Source of the DNA: Corinectria fuckeliana
Lineage: Eukaryota > Ascomycota > Sordariomycetes > Hypocreales > Nectriaceae
Assembly (NCBI GenBank): GCA_019137255.1
Contig: WPDH01000141.1
Location: forward strand, 1-64,000
Direction: 5' to 3'
Length of the DNA: 64,000 bases
Shown piece by piece: positions 33,370 through 44,221 of this stretch. The notes beneath the pieces were generated by a model. The model saw only the letters and a program-made list of their open reading frames with translations, ran no database searches and had not been told where the DNA came from. The position numbers and the translations under genes were made by a program. The number at the start of each line of letters is the position of its first letter. The first letter of the stretch is position 1.

Positions 33370-34516
33370 TCAAATCAAGATCTCATTCAACCGCTCAAGA
33401 ATCACCTCGTAGAACCCGACCAGAAAGGTGGCACTGCGTGAGGATTCGAGGATCTCCAAGAGGAGGACAGACTCGGGGCTGATGCTCTTATGGACGAAAT
33501 CGAAAGTGTGAACGTAACTGACTGACTTTGCTAGCTCCTACGCGATGCGTACACAACGAGTGATGGACAGGGCAGCTCCTCTGTCTCCAGCGTACAGGAT
33601 GAGCACCTGACGCAAGCTCTGAGGTATCTCCATGCCGTCTGGGATCCGGAAGAAGAGGTCAAAAGACAGTACACGGGAGGGTTGGCGGGGATCAGTGATT
33701 CGCACGGCACCTTTGCAGTTGAGGAGCCCGAACGCCAGAGGGTCGGTACGAGAAAGCCTTTGGGCTAGGTTGCGAACGTCGATGGTCATGGCATCAGAAG
33801 TTCCGGGTCTGCAGACCAAGGCGTCGACGATGAACCAGCGAGCATTGGAGTGGCGGCAGTGGGCTGCCTTGGCCTTCGAGTAAGGTATGGGAGTGAAATC
33901 GAAGGCCACGCCAGAGACGACGACGGACTGGCGAGGGCCTCTAGGACGGAGTGCAGTCCTGATGCCGTCGGCCAAGGAGAGTGGAGAGGGAGTTTGCTGT
34001 AGCCAAGTGGTTCGGGCGAGGTTCCTGAAGTTGCTGTTCTGGTGCTTGACTTCCGGACCCGAACGGCGAGGGAAGTGCAAGAGGCGACACAGGGCGCGGT
34101 GATGGATTTCGACCTATAGCCTTGTGCAGCTGGTCGTCAATTACGGGGCTCGCTATACGCATGACGAGGAACCACGAGGGATCGAAGCGCCGTTGCCATT
34201 CTTCCAGGTCTCGGATCACACCGTCTAGGGCATCTTTGATGAAAGCGTACTTGGCTTTCCGAACGCCCCTGGAGAAGCTGAACAAGCCTGACCTGATGTC
34301 CCCGCCATTGTTCTTCCCCTTTACGAGGACACCCTCGAGGTTGGTGGTCGCCGAGAGTCGCGTCCGCTTTATTTTTCCTTTCCCCGCCTTGACCGTATAA
34401 TCATCCTTCTTTGTCGGTGTCGTCGGCGTCTTTGACTTGTGCTGCGCGATGCTGGCGGTACAGCCCTGATAACAACCCCGGTTCGCCAGAGCTTCAGACA
34501 AAGAGCACAACTCGAC
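33370..34516 (-). pseudogene. Broken HeLo/HET-type kinase-like gene
   Basis: Two minus-strand frames look like one damaged gene. The first (34516-34100) encodes text such as GLFSFSRGVRKAKYAFIKD and IRDLEEWQRRFDPSWFLVM, as found in fungal proteins that combine a HeLo/prion-inhibition-like N-terminus with a degenerate protein kinase. A +1 frameshift near 34100-34110 leads into the second frame, which ends at a TAG (33538-33540). Beyond the stop, frame-consistent codons continue with VSYVHTFDFVHKSI, resembling kinase subdomain VI. The similarity fades by 33370 at another stop, about 300 bp from U2. A start codon was not found; an apparent intron acceptor (CTCTAG) precedes 34516. Such proteins belong to fungal heterokaryon-incompatibility and immunity-like families; the family call is inference from motifs. 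Confidence 0.7.
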
Positions 34517-35178
34517 CTAGAGAAGGAAACCACTGAGGAGACCTTGAAGTTGGACCAATGACCTCTCGGCGGCATTGGAAACGGCTTTTACTTCGATTTC
34601 TTGATAGGAAAGAAAGCCATGCCTTACCCGGAGACTGCAGAACCACCACCACCACCATTGCCTGTAGTCGATGTTAGTCTATGGCTCTCGGCCGTGCCGA
34701 ATACACGTACACGACCTCGTCTAGATCGAGACAGTGGGGTTCGGGGCTGGTTCAAGAAACGGGTTGCTTCGTAGGTCGTATATATTGAGTACGTCATGGG
34801 ATAATCTTTGCCTCATTCTACTGTCTGGTTGTAATCAATTGTCAACTCGTTTGAGACCCTAATTACAGCATGGCTTGAGCAACTCGTAGCCCTGACCAAT
34901 CATATTTGCTGTAAGGCGTCACCACACATCATCTGGCACTTGAACAATGTCAATCTTTTAGCAAGCTACCAAGTCATGATCTGATAAACCACATCGCTTC
35001 GGGCGTCTTCCCCTGCATCCAAACGCCATATCCTGGGTGCGCCGCCCCTATGCCATGATGGGCCCTCGGGCCAGAGCCATGTGGAATTCCGGTTGCATCC
35101 TCAAAACACATCGACAAAATAAATTGGTCCCCAACGCCTCTTGTCTCATACCAGTACAGCAACTATTTGTCCTCTGGT
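34517..35178. other. Intergenic, possibly decayed upstream exons
   Basis: This covers the region between the pseudogene and the 3' end of the cyclin gene. Any upstream exon of the broken gene should lie at 34517-34700, but I cannot define one. The rest is slightly AT-rich and featureless. Confidence 0.4.
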
Positions 35179-36626
35179 TCAGTCCTCAATGAGCTCGCCC
35201 TCATCCTCCGAGAGCCGGGCTCGTTTCGAGGCCCTGCCCTCAGCCTCGGCCTCTTCCAATTCCCTTCGTTTCAGGGGCGACTTGGGTGCGTAGTCATTCT
35301 CGTCCGATTTCGCCAGCGAACCGCTTTCTCGGCCACGGTCTCGGACCTCGGCATCCTTGCTGACACCGTTCATCTTGGCACTAAGACCTGGACTGCGACT
35401 ACCACGGTCAAGCTCCATAGGCGTTCCGTTGGTTGAGGACTGAGTGTCCGGTTGGCTCAGTAGGGTATCTCCTCGCCTCCTGGTGTTCTCGAGATGAAAG
35501 GCTGGTGATGGCAGTGACGGATTCTGCTTTCTAAGCGGATTTTCCATGTAGAACTCGCGCATCACTTCGATGGCCATTGTGCATCGACCCTCGTCACCTC
35601 TCAGATGCTTCCACCAAGGCTCCCCGTGGATGTCGTCGATCTGCTGGTTTGTGTGCGCGCTGGCAAAGAAGATTGCGCTAATAGCAACGTCCTTTGGCTC
35701 GATGAGGAGTGGTATGGACGTCAGACAAGCATCATTGCAGAAAGCCCATGCATTGTGTCGTAGATTCTTGTTATGAACGAGTTCAAGCTGACCAAGCAAC
35801 TCGAAGAGGTGGCGGTAGGGGTTGTCGATCATGAGGTCGAAAGTGAGCTGTTCCAGCATGACCTCTTCGTAGGTCAGTATGCTGTCTCTCCATCGCCAGT
35901 ATTCCTTGCTCTGTTCGTCGATGATGAGTTTTGCGTTTTTCTGTGCAACCTTGGCGACGGCGATGATGATGTCCTTCGTTTTTCTGCAGTTTTCTTCCGT
36001 TTTGTTGGCCAAGAATAGGGCTGTGGCAGCAATGTTCTGCGAGGAGGTAGTGTTAGTGGCCGGCCACACAGAAAGCCTCTCAGCTCCGCCGACCGAGAAA
36101 GCCGATCTCGATCCGAGCTAAGAGCGGAAACGAGTCGTCATCTCCTAGCAGGACTCACATAGTGATGAATGCCCCCCTTCTCTTGCACCATGCTTGAGCG
36201 CATGTAGAACCGGTGAAAGAAGACGCCCGCCACCCAGAGGGTAATCTGAGGCAGGTCCAGCATGACGCCGGTCTGGTAGATGAAGTTGACACCCTTGGCC
36301 TTGCGCATTCTATCCTCTGCCGGGGCGAGCCCGTCGACAATGGAGGGCGAGCTGCGCACCTCGTCTGGCGTGAACGACCATTGATTGGGGCCGGGCGAGG
36401 GCGGTTGCGCGCCGGACCGCGCCGGCGAGGTCTGGTTTGGGCGCACCAGCGGGCGAGGAGGCGACGTGCGCGTCGAATGCTGGGGAGGAGTCGGGACGGC
36501 GGGGGGGATGGCGTCGCGGCGTCGCGGGGATCGGGAGCGGGATTCGCGATCCGGCCGGGCGACTCCAGGTGCGATTGGAGGTTGGTATCCTTCCCTAGGA
36601 GGGCGGTAGCGGTCGATGCTCGCCAT
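35179..36626 (-). CDS. pch1: Cyclin T/K-type P-TEFb cyclin (Pch1/PchA)
   Basis: This is the regulatory partner of Cdk9, which phosphorylates the RNA polymerase II C-terminal domain and Spt5 to promote elongation. Two exons, 36626-36159 and 36036-35179, give 441 residues. The first cyclin box starts at about residue 104 and has KGVNFIYQTGVMLDLPQITL; after the splice come AATALFLANKTEE and AKVAQKNAKLIIDEQSKEYW, which match fission yeast Pch1 closely. A second cyclin fold follows to about residue 330. The N-terminal 100 residues are Pro/Arg/Ser-rich, and the C-terminus is Ser/Arg-rich with a basic KRARL patch for nuclear import. Similarity to Pch1 is stronger than to the Ctk2 type of CTD-kinase cyclin. 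Confidence 0.9.
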
Positions 36627-37154
36627 GGCCGGCAGCGCTGTGATGTCGTACTATGATGTCGGGTTGGCGATGGTGGGCACAAGGCAACGGCAGCGGATCA
36701 TGAAGAGAAATCCCGTGAAAGAAGTTGGCTGATGTCAAAAGTGACGGAACACTGAGAAGGCCGTGGTTTAAGTCGGCGGCGAGGTTGGAAGCATGGGCCA
36801 GGCAAACTTGTTATCTAATCGCATGGGTGGAGTCACATGACCCAGCCACCGGAAAGTGGGGTGAGGTGCACCCAGACGGGTAATCCAACCAGTCCGTCTA
36901 TTGTGAACTTGAGCGGGCGTTTGATGACTTGAATAGGTAGTCTAAGCGTTTGGCGACCTGAATGAGTGTTTGATGCAGGTGGCTTGCTTGTTGAGTTTGA
37001 GCAATAGGTGGTCAGGTGGTCAGGTCCTCCATCGTTGCTCCCCACCAATCCAATTTCACACCGAAGCTACCTGATGCTGTCTTGCCGAAGAAGCTGTGCG
37101 ATCCGGGGTATCTCAAAGTAATGCACATTAGTCTCACAATGTATCCCAGCTCCT
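36627..37154. other. Intergenic between two minus-strand genes
   Basis: About 530 bp holding the Pch1 promoter and the 3' end of PRP4. No coding exon is convincing. Confidence 0.45.
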
Positions 37155-38717
37155 TTAGATACCTTCACCGTCGTTGCGGCCCCAGAGTTTCACCGTGCGA
37201 TCATGCCCTCCGCTGACGATCCACTTGCCGTCCCTGCTGTAATCCACGCTCGCAACCGGCCCCGTGTGGCCGCTGAGCGTCTGCACCAACGTCCAGTCGT
37301 CTGCCGAGAAGATCTTGACGTTCTTGTCGAATCCGCTCGAGACGAAAAAGGTTCCCGACTTCTTGGGCAGCTGAGCCCCCTTCTCGTCGACTCCCGGAGG
37401 AATGCCATCAACCGGGTCATCCAAGCCCTTGAACCATCGCATGTCGGAGACTAAGCTGGTGTGAGCACCGATTCCACCGGTCCTCTGAACTTTGCGAACA
37501 TCCCAGCACTTAATCCAGCCATCGGCAGATCCCGTCAGGACTCGGTGTCCATCGGAGCTCCAGTCGAGCGCGTGAATAGGCTTGATGTGGCCGTCTATAT
37601 GCCCATCCAGAATCATGACCGTGCGTCCAGACCTCAGATCCCAGATCCTACCGATGCTGTCGAGGCCTGCGCTGGCTAGCAAAGATCCGTCAGTGTTGAA
37701 GCTGACAGCATAGACACCCCGGGAATGCCCCTCCTGGAGGAGCACCTCTGCCGTCGTTTCCACGTCCCAGAGGCGCCATGACGTATCCTCGGATGCAGAT
37801 GCGAGATACCGCCCAGAAGGGTGGAACTCGGTGCGGCAGACCCGCTGGGAATGCCCTTGCAGGGTCGATAGAGGGGTGTCTTTGTCTAACGACCAGAGTT
37901 GAATGAGGCCGTCAGCACCGCCCGAAGCCAGGTTGACCGAGTCTGGAGAAACGTTCTGTTCGGGTATCGTGGCGCCAGGAAACCAGGATATGCCGCTGAT
38001 TTTGTTGGTATGCCCACGATAGGTCATTTTCTCCGTCATGCTAGGTATCTCGACCAGCTTGACTTGACCACCCCAGTTGCCCACGGCTACCAGCTGTCCA
38101 TTGGGGGATATCCTGGTCATGCTGAGGTTCCTCTCGCCGACGATCTGACTGCCCTGGAGCTCGAACGCTTGCAGCCTCTCCTTGATCTGTTTCCGGAACT
38201 TGACGTGTGTGCGCAGGGGAATCGTGGACTCGGCTTTTTGAAACTTGGTTCTCCGCTTCGCACGGGGTATCGAGTACTCAGCGAGCTTGATACGAGCCTG
38301 CAGAAGTTCCGGGCCACCTCGCGAATAGAATTCCTCCTCTTGTTCCTCTTCTGCTTCGTCGCCCGGCGCGTCTTCCATGGTGATGTCGCCATTTTCTAGC
38401 CCAGCCATCTCGGCCTGGATCGTTAGGAGTTCGCGCAAACGATCTCGGCGATCCACGTTGCCCTCTCCAAAGAGCGTGACGGGCTCGCCCATCTCTCGCA
38501 GCTTCGCACGGACTCGGCCATCGTCGGTTGGTACTGCTATCGTCGCGGCGAGCCTTTTGCGATTGAATTGGCTGAGGATGGCGGAGGCTTTCTCGGGAGC
38601 CACTCCGGAGCCGCCCATGTGGATGTCGTAGTCATGGTCATCGGGGACGTCTTCCAGAGCGATTCCTTGGCTCGTCTCGGCTTCCTCCACGTACGCCTGC
38701 CGCGATGGATGAATCAT
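37155..38717 (-). CDS. PRP4: U4/U6 snRNP protein Prp4 (WD40, SFM domain)
   Basis: Prp4 binds U4/U6 snRNA with Prp3 in the U4/U6.U5 tri-snRNP and is required for spliceosome assembly. One exon with ATG start encodes 520 residues. The splicing-factor motif (SFM) domain at about 55-100 reads RLAATIAVPTDDGRVRAKLR and GEPVTLFGE, diagnostic for Prp4/Prp18 proteins. Seven WD40 repeats fill about 195-520; clear blades contain GHTNKISGISW, GHSQRVCRTEFHPSG, GHSRGVYAVSFNTDG, HIKPIHALDWSSDG and GHTGPVASVDYSRDG. An acidic linker lies at about 112-130. In the fifth blade region DGHI occurs twice in succession, a four-residue insertion that I do not expect in most orthologs. Confidence 0.95.
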   Translation of the reverse strand: MIHPSRQAYVEEAETSQGIALEDVPDDHDYDIHMGGSGVAPEKASAILSQFNRKRLAATIAVPTDDGRVRAKLREMGEPVTLFGEGNVDRRDRLRELLTIQAEMAGLENGDITMEDAPGDEAEEEQEEEFYSRGGPELLQARIKLAEYSIPRAKRRTKFQKAESTIPLRTHVKFRKQIKERLQAFELQGSQIVGERNLSMTRISPNGQLVAVGNWGGQVKLVEIPSMTEKMTYRGHTNKISGISWFPGATIPEQNVSPDSVNLASGGADGLIQLWSLDKDTPLSTLQGHSQRVCRTEFHPSGRYLASASEDTSWRLWDVETTAEVLLQEGHSRGVYAVSFNTDGSLLASAGLDSIGRIWDLRSGRTVMILDGHIDGHIKPIHALDWSSDGHRVLTGSADGWIKCWDVRKVQRTGGIGAHTSLVSDMRWFKGLDDPVDGIPPGVDEKGAQLPKKSGTFFVSSGFDKNVKIFSADDWTLVQTLSGHTGPVASVDYSRDGKWIVSGGHDRTVKLWGRNDGEGI

Positions 38718-40215
38718 CTTGGCGAATGGATGAGTCGCAAGACGTCGCGGGGTGGCCTGAACGGATGAGATTTACGATGGGAAGACGATTTGAGGGGGGG
38801 GGACGGGTTCGCGGTCTAAGGTTTGTGTGTTGTCGACTGCTGTAAGTTGGAAGTGTTGGGGATGGTAGAATATCTCCAGTGGGTTGGAGCCTTCTTGCGA
38901 GGCCATCGATAGCTCTCGGTGTGGATGGGCTTCTAGGCCTGGAGGGAGGTGAATTTTCTCGGTCACGGTGGTTAGTTTCGCCGAGTTGGAGGTTTCCGCC
39001 TGGCTGGACTGGCCCGGGGCTTTTAGTGGACTCTGGCGGAAGTAGCCGCTAAATCGGATTCCAACCATTTGCTCTCCAGTGTCCCACCCCCCGATCGCCG
39101 GCAGCTGCATGCTCCCTGCAACTTCAAAGCAAGGTCGGGTTACTGGTGATGTCAGGTCTCCAGACTTGTGGCTCGCACGAGATGTGCGGCGACTACCGCC
39201 ACGATCGAAGTATTCTTGGCCCCTCCAGCCTGAGTAAGCCTGCGCCTGTCCACTTGCGCGCAACACGAGAGGGCGGACCTCGGCGTGATTTAAGCCTTGG
39301 GCCGCGGTGCGCGATCCAGAATGCTACCTGAGAGGCATTATTTGGCCCGCCCCGTGCTCCGTGTCTCATTTTCTTTCATGAAAAGCGGTAGCTTTCCCGG
39401 TTGTAAGTGGATGTGGATGTTGGCACATGCCATCTGCCTGCCCTATAACTTGGCTGTGCTATTTATTCATGTACTACTGTAGAAGAAATTACGTGCAGTG
39501 TCCGGAACAAGCGCTAAACCGTCCGTTCCCGAGCGGGCGGTCGGCTCCAGCTCCTGTTATTAATAATAATAAAACCTAGAGTCGTGCTATTATCCTGCCC
39601 GCCCCGCGTGCTGACGGGTAAGGCGACAGGGCTTCAAGGGGGGGCGGGCGCTCTAGGGGCCTTGTCAGCGGGGGAATTACGCTTGTTACAGCGTGGTGCA
39701 GGGCGCTGCAGCCAGTCAGCGCCGCCTGGCGCTTTCACTGGCCCGGGCTCTCCATGGACCCATGGAGGTTAGGTGCCATTCACTAACAAAGGGCCACCGA
39801 ATTTTTTCTCGAAAATGTCTTGGCTTGACCTGCATCCTGCGTTTCGGCTGCCTTTTTCCTTCCTCTCTTCCTCCTTCACACCATTTGGTGAACCTGCCAC
39901 CACCTAAACGACTCCCCCTCGCGCCTGTACCGCCCACCAATGCATATAGCAAAGCCCGCCGACGACCGCACTTCCTTCTTTCGCTACCAGATGCGTTTGA
40001 CGAGCTATCACCAGATTCTGCGACACTTCGAATCCGTGCCCCGCGCTGATCCGGAGCGACGACGAGGCTCTCCCTGAATAACTCGACTTCAGCACGCTGC
40101 ACCTGTTGACTCTCTGACGGGTGTTGAAAAGTGCTGTTGTTAGTTTTTCCACGGGTTAATCGAGCCTCTACTGCCTCTTATTTCCTCCCCTTATACTCTC
40201 CCCTCCGACACGACC
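38718..40215. other. 1.5-kb divergent promoter region
   Basis: Between the start codons of PRP4 and the AGC kinase gene. Frames such as 38772-39266 (minus) are not family-like and lie in the PRP4 leader. No RNA gene seen. Confidence 0.45.
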
Positions 40216-41763
40216 ATGATAAGCCGAGTCCCCACCGCGGTCACTACCGTCCGCGGCTTCCAGGCAACACCCGTCGCCTCGGGCGATGAGGACTCCGACC
40301 ATGGCCTTGGAGATACTCCACGAATCCCCGCTCGCAGTGGGCGCAAGTTTATCGACGACGTTGTCAGCGCGAACTGCAGCCCGAACCTGCGCCCCAGCGG
40401 CTCCCCTGCCGTGTCGGGCATCGCTAAGCTCCGACACCAGATGGAGCCTTTGAGCCTAGATGGCTCTTCATCGCCATGCACCTCGATGAGCCGCACCAGT
40501 AGCCACCAAGGCCTCGGCTTGGCTGCTCATAAGCAGCTGATTAGCCGCTCGCAGAGCCGCGACGACGTTCGCAGCGAGACGGGCAGTGACGGCTCGGATA
40601 ACGCCTCCGTTAGTTACGAGGTCAATCTCGAGAATGACTTTGTCAGTGAGAGTGTGCGCGAGCGCACCGGGTTCAAGCAACCCCTCGAAGGCGGCTTCAA
40701 CCCGCATCGCAAGATGACGTCGGAGGATTTTGAATGTCTCCGATGCCTTGGCAAGGGAACCTACGGAACGGTGCTTTTGGTGAAGCAGCGCGCGACTGGG
40801 CGGCTCTACGCACAAAAACAGTTTAAGAAAGCGTCCCTGGTAGTTCACAAGAAGCTCGTCGAGCAGACCAAGACCGAGCGCCAGATCCTCGAATCAGTCA
40901 ACAGGCACCCGTTCGTGGTCAAGCTCTTCTACGCCTTCCAAGATCACGAGAAGCTCTACCTGATCCTCGAATATGGACAGGGCGGAGAGTTGTTCACCCA
41001 CCTGAACATGGAAAAGATGTTCTCCGAGACCGTTGCGGCCTTCTACATGGCGGAAATGCTCCTCGCCATTGCGCACCTCCACAACGACCTGGGAGTCGTC
41101 TATCGCGACCTCAAGCCCGAGAACTGCCTCTTGGATGCCGAGGGCCACCTTCTTCTGACGGATTTCGGCCTGTCCAAAGTCGCCTTGGAGCAGTCGGAGA
41201 GCTGCAACTCGATGCTCGGGACAGTCGAGTACATGGCGCCCGAGGTCGTGCAGGGAAAGAAGTACGGCAGGGCAGTCGATTGGTGGTCGTTCGGCGCGTT
41301 GGGGTATGATCTGATGACGGGGAACCCGCCTTTCCGCGGCCAGAACCACGCCAAGATCCAGGAAAACATTGTCAAGCAGAAGCTGGTGCTCCCGTACTTC
41401 CTGAGCCCCGATGCCAAAGACCTGCTCATCAGGCTCATGCGCAAGGACCCCAACAAGCGGCTCGGAGCGGTGATGCCCAAGGACATGCAGACGATGAAGA
41501 AGCACCGGTTCTTCCGCAAGATCGACTGGAAGAAGCTCGCAGCGCGAGAGCTGGAGCCGCCGATCCAGCCCATGATCACTGACCCCGAGCTGGCCGAGAA
41601 CTTCGCGCCCGAGTTCACCGACCTGTCACTCAGTCCAGTTCTGACGAGCAAGGACATCTGGCCGCCGAGCATCCCCAAGGACGACCCCTTTGGCGGGTTC
41701 AGCTTCGTTGCGTCATCGAGCCTCCTGGAGAACGATGGATTCGCGTTTGCGGCGCAGATCTGA
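40216..41763 (+). CDS. AGC-family protein kinase, Psk1/S6K-like
   Basis: A Ser/Thr kinase of the AGC group, one exon, 515 residues, ATG start. The kinase domain covers about 171-432: Gly-loop GKGTYGTV 179-186, ATP-binding Lys201, catalytic Asp298 in YRDLKPEN, and DFG at 316-318. The C-terminal AGC tail ends with a hydrophobic motif FGGFSF (492-497), the docking and TORC1-regulated site in S6 kinases. The closest family I recognise is fission yeast Psk1, an S6 kinase that phosphorylates ribosomal protein S6. The activation loop reads SMLGTVEYMAPE instead of the usual TFCGT, so the PDK1-target position would be a serine. The first 165 residues are Ser-rich and disordered. No C2 domain is present, unlike Sch9 at 48288-51020. 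Confidence 0.88.
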   Translation: MISRVPTAVTTVRGFQATPVASGDEDSDHGLGDTPRIPARSGRKFIDDVVSANCSPNLRPSGSPAVSGIAKLRHQMEPLSLDGSSSPCTSMSRTSSHQGLGLAAHKQLISRSQSRDDVRSETGSDGSDNASVSYEVNLENDFVSESVRERTGFKQPLEGGFNPHRKMTSEDFECLRCLGKGTYGTVLLVKQRATGRLYAQKQFKKASLVVHKKLVEQTKTERQILESVNRHPFVVKLFYAFQDHEKLYLILEYGQGGELFTHLNMEKMFSETVAAFYMAEMLLAIAHLHNDLGVVYRDLKPENCLLDAEGHLLLTDFGLSKVALEQSESCNSMLGTVEYMAPEVVQGKKYGRAVDWWSFGALGYDLMTGNPPFRGQNHAKIQENIVKQKLVLPYFLSPDAKDLLIRLMRKDPNKRLGAVMPKDMQTMKKHRFFRKIDWKKLAARELEPPIQPMITDPELAENFAPEFTDLSLSPVLTSKDIWPPSIPKDDPFGGFSFVASSSLLENDGFAFAAQI

Positions 41764-44221
41764 CAGGCCTCTCTCTGTGGGGGTGGTTCTCGGGCTCTGC
41801 GAGAAGTCGTCTGTGAGAGAGGTGGTGGCAGGAGGAAAAGTAATTCTGCAGCGAGTTTTGGGCCTTTGGGTTTATCGGGTGTCAGTGGCGTACAGCGGGG
41901 CGATTTAATTTCCCTTTTCTTGCATGTTGCATCTTGTTTCTGTTGGGAGGCATGCCGGCAAGGGTGGTGATAATGCCGGTGAGTCTTGGCCCTTGGCATG
42001 ATAGACGCAAGACGAAGACACAGTGGATCGGGTGAAGCAATACACGATAGACTATTCGTAGTTTTCGAGAAAGAAACTCAATCAACCTTGTCCAAAGTCG
42101 ATTGCTGGCAAGTGAAGACCGCGTCACCTCCATTTCGAGTGGTAGACGGCAGCCCACATGGACGAGGGCAACGTCAGCACCTGAGGGGCTGAGCTGGCGG
42201 ACTGGGAGGGTAATCAGCGAGTGATGCGCGAGGCGCGATGCACTATGCAGGCCAAATAAGCAAGATGGAAGAGGCCAGAGAGGTCAGGAGAGGCGGGATA
42301 CTTCTGCTGGTGTTTCTTGGCGCGTGTCGTTGTGCGCAAGTTGTGACTCCGGCCTAGGCTTTGATAGGCTGGGCTAGTCCACCGCCGTGCCGTGCAGATG
42401 CCGAGCCGGGAGGAGGCCATCTCCGTCCTTGGATCTATCTGCATGTACGGATATTGAGCGCTTGTTTTGAGGGTGAAGGGCTGACGTAGCGCCCGTCCTT
42501 CTGCACGTTCAGACCGTCAACGGCTGCAGTTGAGTCTGAGGCGATCCAAGGGCGAGAGGGATGAGGATGAGGAGGGGCTACGCAAGCCACCCTCTCTCAG
42601 CGCTCAATCATCCCCAGTCAGATAAGCTAGTCTAGAGATGTACTTACCTCTTCTAATGTTATGTCTTGCGGCGCATTGGAACGCGTCCCAGCTTGGCGAG
42701 GCCGATCTCCGTGTAAGTTGATGTAGTTAGGTACTTAATCTTCCATGTTTTAAGCTTGAACAAGGCCAAGCTTCCCGCACCCCGCCCGCTGCCGTCTGCC
42801 GATGACGAATTCCTCGGCTTCAAGATAAAGATGGACTGGGGCAGTTTGGTTTCTTGGGGGGGAAGAGGGGGAGGAGATTGCTGACGTACCCGCGATCTGC
42901 CATGTAGATTGATGCGTAGATATGTGGGTGGTCTAGACCGTCGGTCGTTTTGAAATTACCGCCTCGTAATTGGGTGCGGCCAAGACAAAGCCCCCAGGAG
43001 GCCTCTGATTTAGGCTCATACTAATATTATCAACCAAGTGCCGTCCGGGGGCTTTTAGCCTGGGGGAAATCTCTAGTGACAGGTGGAGCGAACGGGGAAT
43101 GTGGCCGTGTCGTAATTTGTCGCCTCGTACTTCGTACTTTTTGAACAACACTTTTGTTATGGAGTTTTGTAAGCGACCCAAAGTCTATTCCATCACAGCC
43201 CCAGGGCCTGAGAGATATCCGGCTATCTGGGGTGATGATTGCTCCGCATCGGGACGATTGACTGCCCGTAGCCGAAGAACAAAGCGACTCCAGAGGCCGG
43301 ATTGAATGAATAACACAGCCCGCACGGCCAAGTCTGGCATTCCCCTGAGAAGCTTATCGCTAGACTGCGGCAGTGCGGCGAAGCTTGGTGTGGGCTTCCC
43401 AGGGTTGGCACGTTGGGTCGGCCGCCGTCCATCATGGATGTGTGTGTGTTGCGTTGCTTCGCCTGCATACTATGTACGCATTCATAAGTCTCACTTTTGG
43501 TTGGCTGGTACTAGCCTGTCACCGGTTCTAGGGACTTGACTGGTCAATGACGAGTGCTGCTGCCCTGGAGGTGGTATCTAATCTACTGCCAGAGTTGCAT
43601 GAGGAGAAAGGACATCGTACCTGTGGCCAGCCATTAGCCTCGTCACTAAAAGTCAGTTGCAGTATTCGTACGGAGTACGAAGCATCTCAACTTGCGGACC
43701 CGTGAGCAGAAGCAGCCGCCGCCAGCATCTCCCTCCGCGTCCGCTTCCATGCCCCCCTAACGGCACGCATACCCGAGACTCAAAGAAGCCCCTCCCAAGG
43801 CGCTTGGTCTAGCCTCACGCCGGTGAAACGGACGTTTTTAGATCCCAAATAACTAGCAAAGTCTCCAAGAAGTCCCAAAGAGCTATTTTCTGCATCAAAG
43901 CGACATCGTCAAAGGGCGGAGTGGTCGATGCTGACGACAAACAAGGGGTGTGCTGCTCATGCTTGGCGCTCCCTTCGAATCAGCATCGTTCCCCAAAGTC
44001 ATGGTCGCCGAGCTAGTCTCGGGCTCGCACAGCTTCCGAGCCTGGCTTGCTGCTAGAATGCTTCTTCGATGGATCCCCCTGGCCGTGTGTCACAGCTGCC
44101 GCCCGATCTGTCCATATATGGACCTGGCCATGCCCTCTGTAGAGACACCATCGTAGGCCGTACTCCTCCATCTCAACCACACAACTTGCCTTGGACTCAA
44201 GCCAAACCCGTCGAAAGAATA
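41764..44221. other. 2.5-kb gene-poor region
   Basis: Between two plus-strand genes. No convincing exon. It contains TACTTCGTAC at 43128-43137 and TACGGAGTAC at 43669-43678. A G-rich run (GGGGGGGAAGAGGGGGAGG type) lies near 42857-42880. Confidence 0.45.
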
